Assembly (NCBI RefSeq): GCF_000225525.1
Contig: NZ_AGBF01000038.1
Location: forward strand, 1 to 47,412
Length of the DNA: 47,412 nt
Direction of reading: 5' to 3'
Origin: Streptomyces zinciresistens K42
Lineage (GTDB): Bacteria; Actinomycetota; Actinomycetes; Streptomycetales; Streptomycetaceae
Position 1 is the stretch's first letter; every line of letters begins with the position of its first letter. Both the position numbers and the translations under genes were made by a program. The notes under the pieces are model-generated. The model ran no database searches. It was not told the origin of the DNA and saw nothing but the letters and a program-made list of their open reading frames with translations. Below, in pieces: positions 1 to 8,418 of the stretch.

Positions 1-87
1 CGCCGGCCGCGGCAGCTGCGGCGGCGGCTGTCGCTGCGACTGGTACACCCCGCGCGCGGGCTGCCGGCCGGGGGCGCGCGGGACGGG
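1..87. other. Left edge, no assignable gene
   Basis: These bases precede the stop codon of the Nudix gene. Several frames are open across this short GC-rich stretch, so it could hold the end of a neighbouring gene, but no frame gives a recognisable protein. I make no call. Confidence 0.3.
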
Positions 88-603
88 TCAGCCGCCCGCC
101 CGGTGGGCCCGCAGCCGCTCGTGCGCGGCCAGCCCGTCCGGTACCCACTCCCACTCCGTGAGCCGCCGCGCCACCTCGGCGTCGGTCAGGAAGGCGTGCC
201 AGGCGACCTCCTCGGCCTGCGGGCGCACCGGCAGCGGGCAGCGCACCTCGTACACGGCCGACCACCAGCTCTGCCCGGCGCCGCCGTCGTAGAGGAACGT
301 GAACAGGTGCGTCGGCCGCGGCAGCCCGCTCACCCCCAGCTCCTCCTCGGCCTCCCGCAGCGCGGCGTCGTCGTAGGACTCGCCCGCGCCGACCACACCG
401 CCGACGAACAGGTCGTGGCGGGAGGGGAAGACCAGCTTGCCGGCGGTGCGGCGGTGCACGAAGAGGCGGCCCAGCTCGTCGCGGACCTCGACGAAGACGC
501 AGCGGTGGCGCAGTCCCCGGGCGTAGGCCGCGCCGCGGGGGGATCGGCCCACGACCCGGTCCTGTTCGTCGACGATGTCGATCATCTCGTCAGCAGCGCT
601 CAT
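88..603 (-). CDS. Nudix hydrolase
   Basis: A 171-residue protein with a complete Nudix box at about residues 69-91 (GX5EX7REUXEEXGU, with Glu75, Arg83, Glu84, Glu87 and Glu88), the Mg-binding catalytic helix of nucleoside-diphosphate-linked hydrolases. The HRCVF segment before it resembles the isopentenyl-diphosphate isomerase/YfcD branch of Nudix proteins, but the substrate cannot be read from sequence. I start it at the ATG at 603 rather than the TTG four codons upstream. It is transcribed in the same direction as the DMT transporter gene, 51 bp downstream of it, so co-transcription is possible. The family call is firm; the substrate is unknown. Confidence 0.88.
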   Translation of the reverse strand: MSAADEMIDIVDEQDRVVGRSPRGAAYARGLRHRCVFVEVRDELGRLFVHRRTAGKLVFPSRHDLFVGGVVGAGESYDDAALREAEEELGVSGLPRPTHLFTFLYDGGAGQSWWSAVYEVRCPLPVRPQAEEVAWHAFLTDAEVARRLTEWEWVPDGLAAHERLRAHRAGG

Positions 604-654
604 GTGGCCATCCAAGCAGCCGTCCCCGGGCGCGGGCGGACCCCGTCGGGGAGG

Positions 655-1572
655 TCAGCCGGCCCGCACGGGCACCGGCACCGCGCGGGGGGCGCGCACC
701 GCCCCGCTGGGCATCGCCTGGTGCGTGCCGAGCATGATGATGCCGACCACGATCCCGGCGAGCCCCGCCGCTTCCCAGGCCAGCGCCCCGGCGTCGGTGC
801 GCAGGCGGTCGCCGAGGAAGCCCACGCCGCACAGGATGCCGGCCAGCGGCTGGGCCGCGGTCAGCGCGGGCAGGGACATCCGCAGGGACGCCGTCTCGAA
901 GGCGCTCTGGACCAGGATCAGGCCGGTGAGGCCCAGCGCGACCACCGCGTACGGCTGCCAGCCGGTCAGGACCGCCATGATGCCGCCGTCGCTGAAGCGC
1001 TGCCCGGTCATCCGGGTCAGGGCGTCCTGGACGCCGTACAGGAGGCCGGCGGCCGTCGCCAGCAGCGCGGGGCCCGCGCGCAGCCGCGAGCGCTTGGCGT
1101 ACCCGGTCAGGAGCAGGGCCGTGCCGACCATGGCGCCGATGATCAGCCACTGCATGAAGGGGTCGCTGTTCGCCGTGCCGCCCCGAGGCTGTCCGGCGAC
1201 GATGAACGCCGTCACACCGCCCGCGAGGAGCGCGAGACCCGCCCAGCCCTGGCGGCCCAGCGGCTGCTTGGTCTGGCGGCGGGAGAGCATGAGCGCGAAC
1301 AGCAGGTTCGTCGCCAGCAGGGGCTCCACCAGCGAGATCTCGCCCTGGCCGAGCGCCATCGCGCCGAGGGCCATGCCGACCACCATCAGGCCGATGCCGC
1401 CGAGCCAGCGCGGCACCTTCATCAGGTCGAGCAGCAGCCGGGGCGAGAGATAGTCGTTGAGCGGTGCGCGCCGGGCGGCGTCCTGCTGGAGCACGAAGCC
1501 GAAGCCCAGAGCGCAGGCGGCGCCGATGGCGAGTATCAGGATCTGGAGCGACACGCTGCGTACCTCGATCAT
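655..1572 (-). CDS. DMT-family (EamA-like) membrane transporter
   Basis: A 305-residue, very hydrophobic protein with about ten predicted transmembrane segments, spread along the chain as in drug/metabolite transporters with two EamA-type halves. Examples are the stretches around LILAIGAACALGFGF at the N-terminus and LAGIVVGIIMLGTHQA near the C-terminus. The open frame extends 62 codons further upstream, but that part is Arg/Pro-rich and unlike a membrane protein, so I start at the ATG at 1572, where the hydrophobic helix begins a few residues in. Likely role: export or import of a small metabolite at the cytoplasmic membrane; the substrate is not predictable. Confidence 0.82.
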   Translation of the reverse strand: MIEVRSVSLQILILAIGAACALGFGFVLQQDAARRAPLNDYLSPRLLLDLMKVPRWLGGIGLMVVGMALGAMALGQGEISLVEPLLATNLLFALMLSRRQTKQPLGRQGWAGLALLAGGVTAFIVAGQPRGGTANSDPFMQWLIIGAMVGTALLLTGYAKRSRLRAGPALLATAAGLLYGVQDALTRMTGQRFSDGGIMAVLTGWQPYAVVALGLTGLILVQSAFETASLRMSLPALTAAQPLAGILCGVGFLGDRLRTDAGALAWEAAGLAGIVVGIIMLGTHQAMPSGAVRAPRAVPVPVRAG

Positions 1573-2090
1573 CCTGCCGGGGAAGGGGACGGGGGGGGGA
1601 CGGGGTGCGTGGAGGCCGACTGGAGCGGCCCTGGGCCCGGCATGCGCGTCCCACCATCCTGCGCCGCCGCGACGCGAAGCACCATGACGTACGCCACACA
1701 CTTTCGACAAATCCGACATCACGGGCGCCTCGATTGTCACAACCGCCCCCTCGGTCACGCAAGTTGACGGGTGTAACGCATCGGTGGCCCTTTGATCTGA
1801 ACCCTGGGTGGGGATTCACTGCGAGTGATCGCCCGATGACAGGCGATGACATGCCGACCCTGCCGACCCTGCCGGCCTGCGGGGATGTCCCTCCTCGCCG
1901 CCGACGTGGCCCAGGGCCCGCCGCTGCGCTCGCGCGCCCCGCGGGTCCACACCGCACCGGGCCCGGCAACGGGGCGTTCCAGCTGGAGAAGGCCGCGGAG
2001 GGGACGCCGTGACGGCCCCGCGCGCCGCGAAATCCGACGAGAACCCGCGTTCCCCGGCCTCCGGGGGGCCGCGGGTGTTCGAATGAGGGG
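1573..2090. other. Intergenic region between divergent genes
   Basis: This 518-bp stretch separates the minus-strand transporter from the plus-strand oxidoreductase and should hold both promoters. It is less GC-biased around 1690-1850. Two small inverted repeats sit side by side there: TCACT-GCG-AGTGA at 1816-1828 and ATCGCC...GGCGAT at 1828-1847. They are candidate operator sites. A short tandem TGCCGACCC repeat follows at about 1853-1870. I see no convincing gene; the open frames here are antisense or chance ORFs. Confidence 0.45.
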
Positions 2091-2831
2091 GTGAACCCCG
2101 AACAGCCCGAGGACGAGCAGGGCGAGGGCAAGGGCACACCGATCGGCCGCCGGGTCCTCCTCGGCACCCTCGGTCTGGGCGCCCTCGGCGTGCTCGCCGC
2201 ACCGGCCCTCCAGCGCGGCACCGAGTCCTTCCTCGCGGGCGCCTCCGACAAGGACCCCACCGGCCTCACCGACCTGCTGCCCAACGGCGGCGGCTTCCGC
2301 TACTACTCGGTGACCTCCTCCGTACCCCGCAAGGACGCCGCCGACTACCGCCTGAAGGTGGACGGACTCGTCGCACGCCCCGGCACCTACACCCTCCCCG
2401 ACCTGCGCGCCCTGCCGCAGACCCGGCTCGTGCGCGACGTCCAGTGCGTCACCGGCTGGCGGGTGCCCGGCACGCCCTTCGAGGGAGTGCGGCTGTCCCG
2501 GCTGCTGGACGCCGCCGGTGTGCGCGAGGGCGCCGGCGCGGTCCGCTTCACCTGCTTCGACGGCGCCTACTCCGAGAGCCTCACCCTGCGCCAGGCACGC
2601 CGCGCGGACGTCCTGGTCGCCCTGCGGATGCAGGACAAGGACGTCAGCCACGCCCACGGCGGCCCCGTCCGCCTCTACGTCGCCCCCATGTACTTCTACA
2701 AGTCCGCCAAGTGGCTCTCCGGCATCACCGTCACCGAGGACGTGCGGCCCGGCTACTGGGAGCGGCGGGGCTACGACGTGGACGCCTGGGTCGGCCGCTC
2801 GAACGGACGCGGCGATGCCCCCACGAGCTGA
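2091..2831 (+). CDS. Molybdopterin-dependent oxidoreductase (sulfite oxidase/YedY-like fold)
   Basis: A 246-residue protein. The N-terminus carries a twin-arginine-like signal (Arg20-Arg21 followed by VLLGTLGLGALGVLAAPAL), predicting Tat export. The body is an oxidoreductase molybdopterin-binding domain (PF00174 type). Cys119, in RDVQCVTGWR, is placed like the cysteine that ligates molybdenum in sulfite oxidase and MsrP. The start is the GTG at 2091. The next gene, a membrane cytochrome b, begins 17 bp before this one stops, so the two are translationally coupled and likely form a membrane-anchored redox pair. By analogy with MsrPQ it may reduce or oxidise an extracytoplasmic substrate; the substrate is inferred, not shown. 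Confidence 0.88.
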   Translation: MNPEQPEDEQGEGKGTPIGRRVLLGTLGLGALGVLAAPALQRGTESFLAGASDKDPTGLTDLLPNGGGFRYYSVTSSVPRKDAADYRLKVDGLVARPGTYTLPDLRALPQTRLVRDVQCVTGWRVPGTPFEGVRLSRLLDAAGVREGAGAVRFTCFDGAYSESLTLRQARRADVLVALRMQDKDVSHAHGGPVRLYVAPMYFYKSAKWLSGITVTEDVRPGYWERRGYDVDAWVGRSNGRGDAPTS

Positions 2832-3441
2832 CACCCCCGAGCGGACCGAGGCCCGCGTCCACCGCTTCGGCCCCGCCGCCCGCGCCGTGCACCGCGCCAC
2901 GGCCCTCCTGATGGGCCTGTGCGTGGCGACCGCGGCCTTCCTCTACGTCCCCCAGCTCGCCGAACTCGTCGGCCGCCGCGCCCTGGTCGTCCGGATCCAC
3001 GAGTGGTCCGGCCTCGCCCTGCCGGTGCCCGTGCTGGTGGGCGCCGCCGCCCGCGCGTTCCGCGCCGAACTGGGCTTCCTGAACCGCTTCGGCCCCCACG
3101 ACCGGGTCTGGCTGCGCGCCGTCCTGCGCCGCGACAGACGGCCCGCGTCCCGCCCGGCCGGGAAGTTCAACGCCGGCCAGAAGCTCTACGCGGCCTGGAT
3201 CGCGGGCGCGACCCTCGTGATGCTCGGCACCGGCCTGCTCATGTGGTTCACCCGGCTCACGCCCCTCCAGTGGCGCACCAGCGCCACCTTCGTCCACGAC
3301 TGGCTGGCGCTGACCATCGGCGTCGTCCTCGCCGGGCACATCGGCATGGCCCTGGGCGATCCGGAGGCCCGCCGGGGGATGCGCACCGGCCGGGTCGGCC
3401 GCGCCTGGGCCGAGCGCGAGCACCCCCTGTGGCGGCCCTGA
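2815..3441 (+). CDS. Cytochrome b/b561-like membrane protein
   Basis: A 208-residue protein starting at the ATG at 2815, which overlaps the 3' end of the molybdoenzyme gene. It has about four or five hydrophobic helices and several histidines inside or at the ends of them (RVHRFGPAARAVHR, VRIHEWSGLALP, FVHDWLALTIG, LAGHIGMAL), as expected for axial haem ligands in di-haem cytochrome b561-type proteins. It probably passes electrons between the quinone pool and the exported molybdoenzyme. The overlap and matching function make this the partner subunit; the exact quinone or haem chemistry is inferred. Confidence 0.83.
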   Translation: MPPRADTPERTEARVHRFGPAARAVHRATALLMGLCVATAAFLYVPQLAELVGRRALVVRIHEWSGLALPVPVLVGAAARAFRAELGFLNRFGPHDRVWLRAVLRRDRRPASRPAGKFNAGQKLYAAWIAGATLVMLGTGLLMWFTRLTPLQWRTSATFVHDWLALTIGVVLAGHIGMALGDPEARRGMRTGRVGRAWAEREHPLWRP

Positions 3442-3472
3442 CGGCGCGCACCGCCCGGCGGCCCGGCGCCGG

Positions 3473-3745
3473 TCAGCCGCCGAAGTCCAGCAGCACCTCG
3501 CACGACCGGCCGCGGTCCGTCGCTGGCTCGAACGCCGGCGCGGCCTCCGGCACCGCGTGCGGCGCGGCCTCCGGCACCGCGTGCGGCTCGGCCTCCGGCA
3601 CCGCGTGCGGCGCGGCCTCCGGCACCGCGTGCGGCGCGGCCGACAGGGGCTCGGCGAGCACCGCCCGCCGTACGCGGGCTTCCGGCCGGCACGGCGAAAG
3701 CACGCACCGGACGCCGCTCCTTGACGGACGAACCCTGCCCGCCAC
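3473..3745 (-). CDS. Small Pro/Ala-rich repeat protein (hypothetical)
   Basis: A possible 90-residue protein starting at a GTG only 4 bp past the gntP stop, which would make it the third gene of the gnt operon. The centre is four copies of an eight-residue unit (A-A/E-P-H-A-V-P-E), encoded by 24-bp DNA repeats. The C-terminus ends in RSCEVLLDFGG. From about codon 11 on, third positions are almost all G or C, as in real Streptomyces genes. No good ribosome binding site is seen and no family is recognised, so it may instead be repetitive non-coding DNA. Confidence 0.45.
   Translation of the reverse strand: MAGRVRPSRSGVRCVLSPCRPEARVRRAVLAEPLSAAPHAVPEAAPHAVPEAEPHAVPEAAPHAVPEAAPAFEPATDRGRSCEVLLDFGG
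3537..3632. repeat. 24-bp tandem repeat, four copies
   Basis: Four consecutive 24-bp units occupy 3537-3560, 3561-3584, 3585-3608 and 3609-3632, with a partial fifth after them. The third copy differs by GGCTCGGCC instead of GGCGCGGCC. The unit length is a multiple of three, so copy-number change would keep the minus-strand frame open. Confidence 0.9.
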
Positions 3746-3749
3746 AGCC

Positions 3750-5147
3750 CTAGATGACCAGGGAGAGCAGCAGGACCAGGGCGCCCGCGACGACCGAGAT
3801 GATCGTCTCCATCACGGACCAGGTTTTGAGCGTCTGCCCGACGCTGAGCCCGAAGTACTCCTTGACCAGCCAGAATCCGGCGTCGTTGACATGGCTGAAG
3901 AACAGCGAGCCGGCGCCGATGGCGAGGACGAGCAGGGCCGCGTGGGTGGTCGACATGTCGGCCGCGAGGGGGGCGACCAGACCGGCCGCCGAGACCGTGG
4001 CGACCGTCGCCGAGCCGGTCGCGAGCCGGATCGCCACCGCGATCAGCCACGCCAGCAGCAGCGCCGGGATCGACCAGTCCTTGGAGAGGTCCAGGACCAT
4101 CCGGCCCACCCCGGTGTCGATCAGCGTCTGCTTGAAGCCGCCGCCCGCGCCCACGATCAGCAGGATGCCCGCGATGGGGGCGAGGCCCTTCTCCACGAGC
4201 GGCGTCAGGCGCTCCCTGCCGAACCCGGCGGGCCGCAGCAGCGTGAAGATGCCGAGGAGCACCGCGGCCAGCAGCGCGATCATCGGGGAGCCGACGACGT
4301 CGAACACGCGCTGCACGGTGTTCCCGGGATCGTCGACGACGATGTCGACGAGCGCCTTGGACAGCATCAGCACGACGGGCAGCAGGATCGTCGCCAGCGT
4401 CGGACCGAAGCCGGGACGCGTCTTCAGGTCCTCGGAGACCCGCTGGGGGATCATCCGCTCGGGGACGGGGACGTCGACCCAGCGGGCGGCGAACTTCGAG
4501 AACACCGGACCGGCGATGACCACCGTCGGGACGGCGACGAGCACACCGAGCGCCAGGGTGACACCGAGGTCGGCGCCGACCGCGTCGATCGCCACCAGCG
4601 GGCCGGGGTGCGGCGGGACCAGGCCGTGCATCACGGACAGGCCGGCCAGGGCCGGTATGCCGATGCGCATCAGGGAGTAGTTGCCGCGCTTGGCGACCAT
4701 CAGCACGACCGGGATCAGCAGGACGACGCCGACCTCGAAGAACAGCGGCAGACCGATCACCGAGGCGATCAGCACCATCGCCCACGGCATCGACCGGCCG
4801 CCCGCCCTGGCGAGGATCGTGTCGACGATCTGGTCGGCGCCGCCGGAGTCGGCGAGCATCTTGCCGAGGATCGCGCCGAGCGCGATCAGCACGCCGACGC
4901 CGGCGACCGTGGTGCCGAGTCCGGCGGTGAAGCTGAGGATGGCCTTGTCCAGCGGGGCTCCGGCGATCGCTCCCAGCACCAGCGACCCGAGGGTCAGGGC
5001 CAGGAAGGCGTGGAGCTTGAACCGGGTGATGAGCAGCACGATGACGGCGATGCCCACCAGGACGGCGATGCCCAGCTGAGCATTGCCGGCCGAGGTGATG
5101 GGCTCGGCGGTGTCCGCTGCCAGCATCTCGGCGCTGAGTCTGGTCAC
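3750..5147 (-). CDS. gntP: Gluconate:H+ symporter (GntP family)
   Basis: A 465-residue polytopic membrane protein with many hydrophobic helices and the character of GntP/GntT permeases. Features include the GGADQIVDTIL and LLAWLIAVAIRLATGSATVATVSAAG segments typical of the family. It imports gluconate with protons across the cytoplasmic membrane. It lies 88 bp downstream of gntK on the same strand, so gntK-gntP form the gluconate catabolic operon, with the GntR-type regulator divergent upstream. The length is normal for the family. The start at 5147 gives an N-terminal extension of about 20 residues before the first helix. Confidence 0.92.
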   Translation of the reverse strand: MTRLSAEMLAADTAEPITSAGNAQLGIAVLVGIAVIVLLITRFKLHAFLALTLGSLVLGAIAGAPLDKAILSFTAGLGTTVAGVGVLIALGAILGKMLADSGGADQIVDTILARAGGRSMPWAMVLIASVIGLPLFFEVGVVLLIPVVLMVAKRGNYSLMRIGIPALAGLSVMHGLVPPHPGPLVAIDAVGADLGVTLALGVLVAVPTVVIAGPVFSKFAARWVDVPVPERMIPQRVSEDLKTRPGFGPTLATILLPVVLMLSKALVDIVVDDPGNTVQRVFDVVGSPMIALLAAVLLGIFTLLRPAGFGRERLTPLVEKGLAPIAGILLIVGAGGGFKQTLIDTGVGRMVLDLSKDWSIPALLLAWLIAVAIRLATGSATVATVSAAGLVAPLAADMSTTHAALLVLAIGAGSLFFSHVNDAGFWLVKEYFGLSVGQTLKTWSVMETIISVVAGALVLLLSLVI

Positions 5148-5235
5148 GGGGGTTCCCTTGCAGGTACGGAGGCGGGGAAAAGGAGGGCGGCGAAAGGAGG
5201 GCGGGGGTGGGAGGCGGGCTTGAGGGCGAGCGGGG

Positions 5236-5754
5236 CTACACGGTCGGCCCGGAGAGCGCCGTCAGGGCCTCGGCGGCCCGCCCGGCGATCTCCTCGGGGC
5301 CGCCCGACACGTCCACGACGACTCCCGCCTCGTCCGCCCCGAGCGGCTGGAGCGTGGCGAACTGGGAGTCGAGCAGCGCGGTCGGCATGAAGTGCCCCTG
5401 CCGGTGCGACATCCGGTCCTCGACGACCGCGCGGTCCCCCGCGAGGTGCACGAACACGACGTCCGGCGCGGCGGCCCGCAGCCGGTCGCGGTACGCGCGC
5501 TTGAGCGCGGAGCAGCTGACGACCCCGCCGAGCCCGGCCCGGCCGTGCGCCCAGGCGCCGATGGCGTCCAGCCACGGCCACCTGTCGTCGTCGTCGAGCG
5601 GGACGCCGGCCGTCATCTTGGCGATGTTCGCCGACGCGTGGAAGTCGTCGCCCTCGGCGTAGGGCACACCGAGCCGGGTGGCGAGCAGGGCACCGATGGT
5701 GGTCTTCCCGGTGCCCGCGACGCCCATGACCACGACGACCTGGGGGGTCCTCAT
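5236..5754 (-). CDS. gntK: Gluconokinase
   Basis: A 172-residue P-loop kinase. The Walker A motif GVAGTGKTT is at residues 11-19, followed by the GDDFHASANIAKMTAG substrate region and the SCSALKRAYRDRLR segment, both hallmarks of GntK-type gluconate kinases. HRQGHFMPTALLDSQFATLQ near the C-terminus is also typical. It phosphorylates gluconate to 6-phosphogluconate for the pentose phosphate pathway. The open frame extends 49 codons further, but that part covers the divergent promoter and is not kinase-like, so I start at the ATG at 5754. Co-transcribed with gntP. Confidence 0.93.
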   Translation of the reverse strand: MRTPQVVVVMGVAGTGKTTIGALLATRLGVPYAEGDDFHASANIAKMTAGVPLDDDDRWPWLDAIGAWAHGRAGLGGVVSCSALKRAYRDRLRAAAPDVVFVHLAGDRAVVEDRMSHRQGHFMPTALLDSQFATLQPLGADEAGVVVDVSGGPEEIAGRAAEALTALSGPTV

Positions 5755-5844
5755 CGCTGCCTCACCGTCCGCTGTCCTCGTCGACACGTGATGTCGAGCC
5801 ACACTGAAGCCCATGAGGTACGACGAATTCAAGAGGCTGTGATG

Positions 5845-5861
5845 AATAAGTCTGACTTTTT
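5845..5861. promoter_or_regulatory. Candidate operator between gntK and gntR
   Basis: The 137-bp divergent region carries an inverted repeat AAGTC-T-GACTT at 5848-5858. It extends outward as AA/TT pairs at 5845-5846 and 5860-5861 with one mismatch. Its position, about 30 bp before the gntR start and 90 bp before gntK, and its AT-rich setting in GC-rich DNA suit a binding site for the adjacent GntR-family repressor. This is inferred from symmetry and position only. Confidence 0.4.
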
Positions 5862-5891
5862 GAACCGTGACCCAGCCCGTACGCTGAGTGC

Positions 5892-6593
5892 ATGAGCACA
5901 ACGGGCCGGGGGCTGCACGGCCGAGTCCTGGAAACCCTCGGCCCCGCGATCACCGCGGGGGAGTACCCGCCGGGCAGCGTCCTGCGCACCGACGAACTGG
6001 CCCAGCGCTTCGACGTGTCCCGCTCCGTCATGCGCGAGGCGGTGCGGGTCCTCGAGTCCATGCACCTGGTGGAGTCCCGCCGCCGCGTCGGCGTGACCGT
6101 CCGCCCCGAGGCCGAGTGGAACGTCTACGACCCCCAGGTCATCCGCTGGCGGCTGGCCGGCGCCGACCGCCCCCGGCAACTGCGCTCGCTGACGGTCCTG
6201 CGCTCCGCGGTCGAGCCCGTCGCGGCCGGCCTCGCCGCCAAGTACGCCACCGCCGAGCAGTGCGCCGAACTCACCCGCTGCGCCCTCGGCATGGTCGCGC
6301 ACTCACGCGGCCACCAGCTGGAGGGCTACCTCGTCCACGACATCGCCTTCCACCGCGTCGTCCTCAACGCCTCCGGGAACGAGATGTTCGCCCGCCTCGG
6401 CGACGTCGTCGCCGAGGTCCTCGCCGGCCGCACCCACCACGAGATCATGTTCGAGGACCCCGACCCGGCCGCCGTCACCCTGCACGTCCAGGTCGCCGAG
6501 GCCGTCCGCACCGGCGACGCCGCCCGCGCCGAGCACCTGACCCGCGAGATCACGGTCGGCGCCCTCCAGGAACTCGACATCCTGGCGCCGTAG
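5892..6593 (+). CDS. gntR: GntR-family (FadR/FCD) transcriptional regulator of gluconate genes
   Basis: A 233-residue regulator. Residues about 8-75 form the winged helix-turn-helix of the GntR family (LRTDELAQRFDVSRSVMREAVRVLESMHLV). The remainder is a helical FCD effector domain with the metal/ligand histidines of that group (DIAFHRVVLNASGN and VQVAEAVRTGD). It is divergent from gntK-gntP, so it very likely represses them and is relieved by gluconate or a phosphorylated derivative. Its stop lies 2 bp from the stop of the convergent YchJ-like gene, leaving no room for a separate terminator. Confidence 0.87.
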   Translation: MSTTGRGLHGRVLETLGPAITAGEYPPGSVLRTDELAQRFDVSRSVMREAVRVLESMHLVESRRRVGVTVRPEAEWNVYDPQVIRWRLAGADRPRQLRSLTVLRSAVEPVAAGLAAKYATAEQCAELTRCALGMVAHSRGHQLEGYLVHDIAFHRVVLNASGNEMFARLGDVVAEVLAGRTHHEIMFEDPDPAAVTLHVQVAEAVRTGDAARAEHLTREITVGALQELDILAP

Positions 6594-6595
6594 CC

Positions 6596-6982
6596 CTACC
6601 GGTCCGTGACGTCGCCGTCCACGTACACCCAGGCCCCGCCGGATCGCTCGAACCGGCTGCGCTCGTGCAGCGCGCCACCGCGGTAGGACGCGCGGAAGGT
6701 CACCGTGCCCGTGCTGTGGAACGCCGAGCCGTCCGCGCTCTCCAGGACCTCCAGCCCCGTCCACCGCATCCCCGGGTCCAGCTCCAGCCGCGCCGGACGC
6801 GTCCTCGGATGCCAGGTCCGCAGCAGATAGGCGGCGTCGCCCCGGACGAACGCGCTGTAGCGCGCACGCATCAGCGCCTCGGCGGTCGGCGCCGCCGCCG
6901 TACCGCGATGGAAGCGGCCGCAGCACTCGCCGTAGGCCCCGGGCAGCCCGCAGGGGCAGTCGCGCGTCGTCATGAGCGCCAT
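6596..6982 (-). CDS. YchJ-family protein with SEC-C-like zinc motif
   Basis: A 128-residue protein from the ATG at 6982, or 125 residues from a second ATG at 6973. It opens with CPCGLPGAYGECCGRFH, a cysteine-rich SEC-C-type zinc-binding motif, followed by the YchJ/NTF2-like body (AEALMRARYSAFVRGDAAYLLRTW, then a beta-rich part). YchJ proteins are conserved but of unknown function. The 6982 start overlaps the end of the M1 peptidase gene by 13 bp. This places it as the last gene of the synthetase-peptidase operon, although its function need not be linked. Confidence 0.85.
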   Translation of the reverse strand: MALMTTRDCPCGLPGAYGECCGRFHRGTAAAPTAEALMRARYSAFVRGDAAYLLRTWHPRTRPARLELDPGMRWTGLEVLESADGSAFHSTGTVTFRASYRGGALHERSRFERSGGAWVYVDGDVTDR

Positions 6983-8418
6983 TGTCCCGCGGCCGGGTCC
7001 GCGCCCGGACCGGGCAGCGGCGGCAGAACCGCACCCTGCACCCACGCCCGGACCAGCTCGTCCACCGGCTCCGCCGCGAACCGGGCCACGTGCGCGGCGA
7101 ACGCGGCCGTCGTCACCGTGCCGCCCCGGTGCAACTGCGCCCACGCCCGCAGCATCCGGAAGAACGCGGCGTCACCCAGCGCGCACCGCACCGTGTGCAG
7201 CACCAGCCCGCCCCGCTCGTAGAGCCGGTCGTCGAACATCGACTTGCGCCCGGGATCAGCCAGCCGCAGATCCTGCGGCAGCGACGCCAGCAACCGGTGC
7301 GCCGACGCGGCGAGTTGACGGGCGCTCCGACCGCCCGAGCGCTCCGACCACAGCCACTCCGCGTACTTCGCGAAGCCCTCGTTCAGCCAGATGTGCCGCC
7401 AGTCGGCGATGGACACGCTGTTGCCGAACCACTGGTGCGCCAGCTCGTGGGCCACCAGCCGCTCCGAACCCCGCGACCCGTCCACGTGGTTGGCGCCGAA
7501 CAGCGACAACCCCTGCGCCTCGACCGGCACATCGAGTTCCTCCTCGGTCACCACCACCGCGTACTCGTCGAACGGGTAGGGCCCGAACAGCTCCTGGAAG
7601 AAGTCCATCATCTGCGGCTGGCGCGCGAAGTCCCGCGAGAAGTCGCCCAGCAGCTGCGCCGGGATGTGCCCGTGCTGCGGCACCCCGCCCAGCCCCGGAT
7701 CGCCCAGCAGCACCGTCTGGTACTTGCCGATCGACAGCCCGACCAGATAGCTGGAGGTCGGCGCGGGCTGCTCGTACACCCAGGTCGTCGTGGACGCCTT
7801 CGTCGTCCGCGTCAGCAGCCGGCCGCCCGCCACCACGGCGTACGCCGACGGCGTGGTGACCGAGATCTGGTACGACGCCTTGTCCGCCGGCCGGTCGTTG
7901 CACGGGTACCACGAGGGCGCCCCGATCGGCTGGCTCGCCACCAGCGCCCCGTCCTCCAGCTCCTCCCAGCCCAGCCCGCCCCAAGGACTGTGCACCGGAC
8001 GGGGGTTGCCCGACCACTGCACCTCCACCGTGAACGCGGCACCCGCCCGCACCGGCTTGGCCGGCCGCACCCGCAGCCGCCCGCCGCGATGCGTGTAGTG
8101 CGGCTGGCGCCCGTCCACCCGCACCCGCCCGACCTTGAGATCGGCCAGGTTCAGCACGAACTCGCCCAGCGCCGCCCGGCCCGCGATCGCGTTGATCCGG
8201 GCCGTGCCCGAGAGCCGGTTCGGGCCCGGACGGTAGTCCAGCGCCAGCTCGTAGCGGTGCACCCGGTACCGCGGGTCACCGTGCTCCGGGAAGTACGGGT
8301 CCACGCCCGACGCCTGCTGAACTGCCACCGCTGTCTGTGCTCCCTGCGCCGTACCGCTGCCACTCCGTGCCGGCCCGCCCTCCTCCGGCTCCGAGCGGGC
8401 CGCGCTCAGCGGCGCCAT
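6970..8418 (-). CDS. M1-family zinc metallopeptidase (aminopeptidase-like)
   Basis: A 482-residue protein with the M1 zinc site: HELAH at residues 324-328 and the third ligand Glu347 in NEGFAKY. The usual GAMEN-type substrate motif is replaced by PVEAQGLSLFG at about 299-308, keeping one Glu. It is shorter than full-length aminopeptidase N, ending soon after the catalytic domain. No signal peptide or hydrophobic N-terminus is visible; the first 38 residues are low-complexity. The start overlaps the stop of the upstream synthetase gene by 13 bp, so translation is coupled. In this setting it may cleave the product of the synthetase; that role is inferred. Confidence 0.88.
   Translation of the reverse strand: MAPLSAARSEPEEGGPARSGSGTAQGAQTAVAVQQASGVDPYFPEHGDPRYRVHRYELALDYRPGPNRLSGTARINAIAGRAALGEFVLNLADLKVGRVRVDGRQPHYTHRGGRLRVRPAKPVRAGAAFTVEVQWSGNPRPVHSPWGGLGWEELEDGALVASQPIGAPSWYPCNDRPADKASYQISVTTPSAYAVVAGGRLLTRTTKASTTTWVYEQPAPTSSYLVGLSIGKYQTVLLGDPGLGGVPQHGHIPAQLLGDFSRDFARQPQMMDFFQELFGPYPFDEYAVVVTEEELDVPVEAQGLSLFGANHVDGSRGSERLVAHELAHQWFGNSVSIADWRHIWLNEGFAKYAEWLWSERSGGRSARQLAASAHRLLASLPQDLRLADPGRKSMFDDRLYERGGLVLHTVRCALGDAAFFRMLRAWAQLHRGGTVTTAAFAAHVARFAAEPVDELVRAWVQGAVLPPLPGPGADPAAGQWRS

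Noticed and set aside
2919..5390. An 823-codon plus-strand frame across cytochrome b and gntP
   Set aside because: Its translation is Arg/Pro/Asp/Gln-rich shadow sequence of two well-supported genes.
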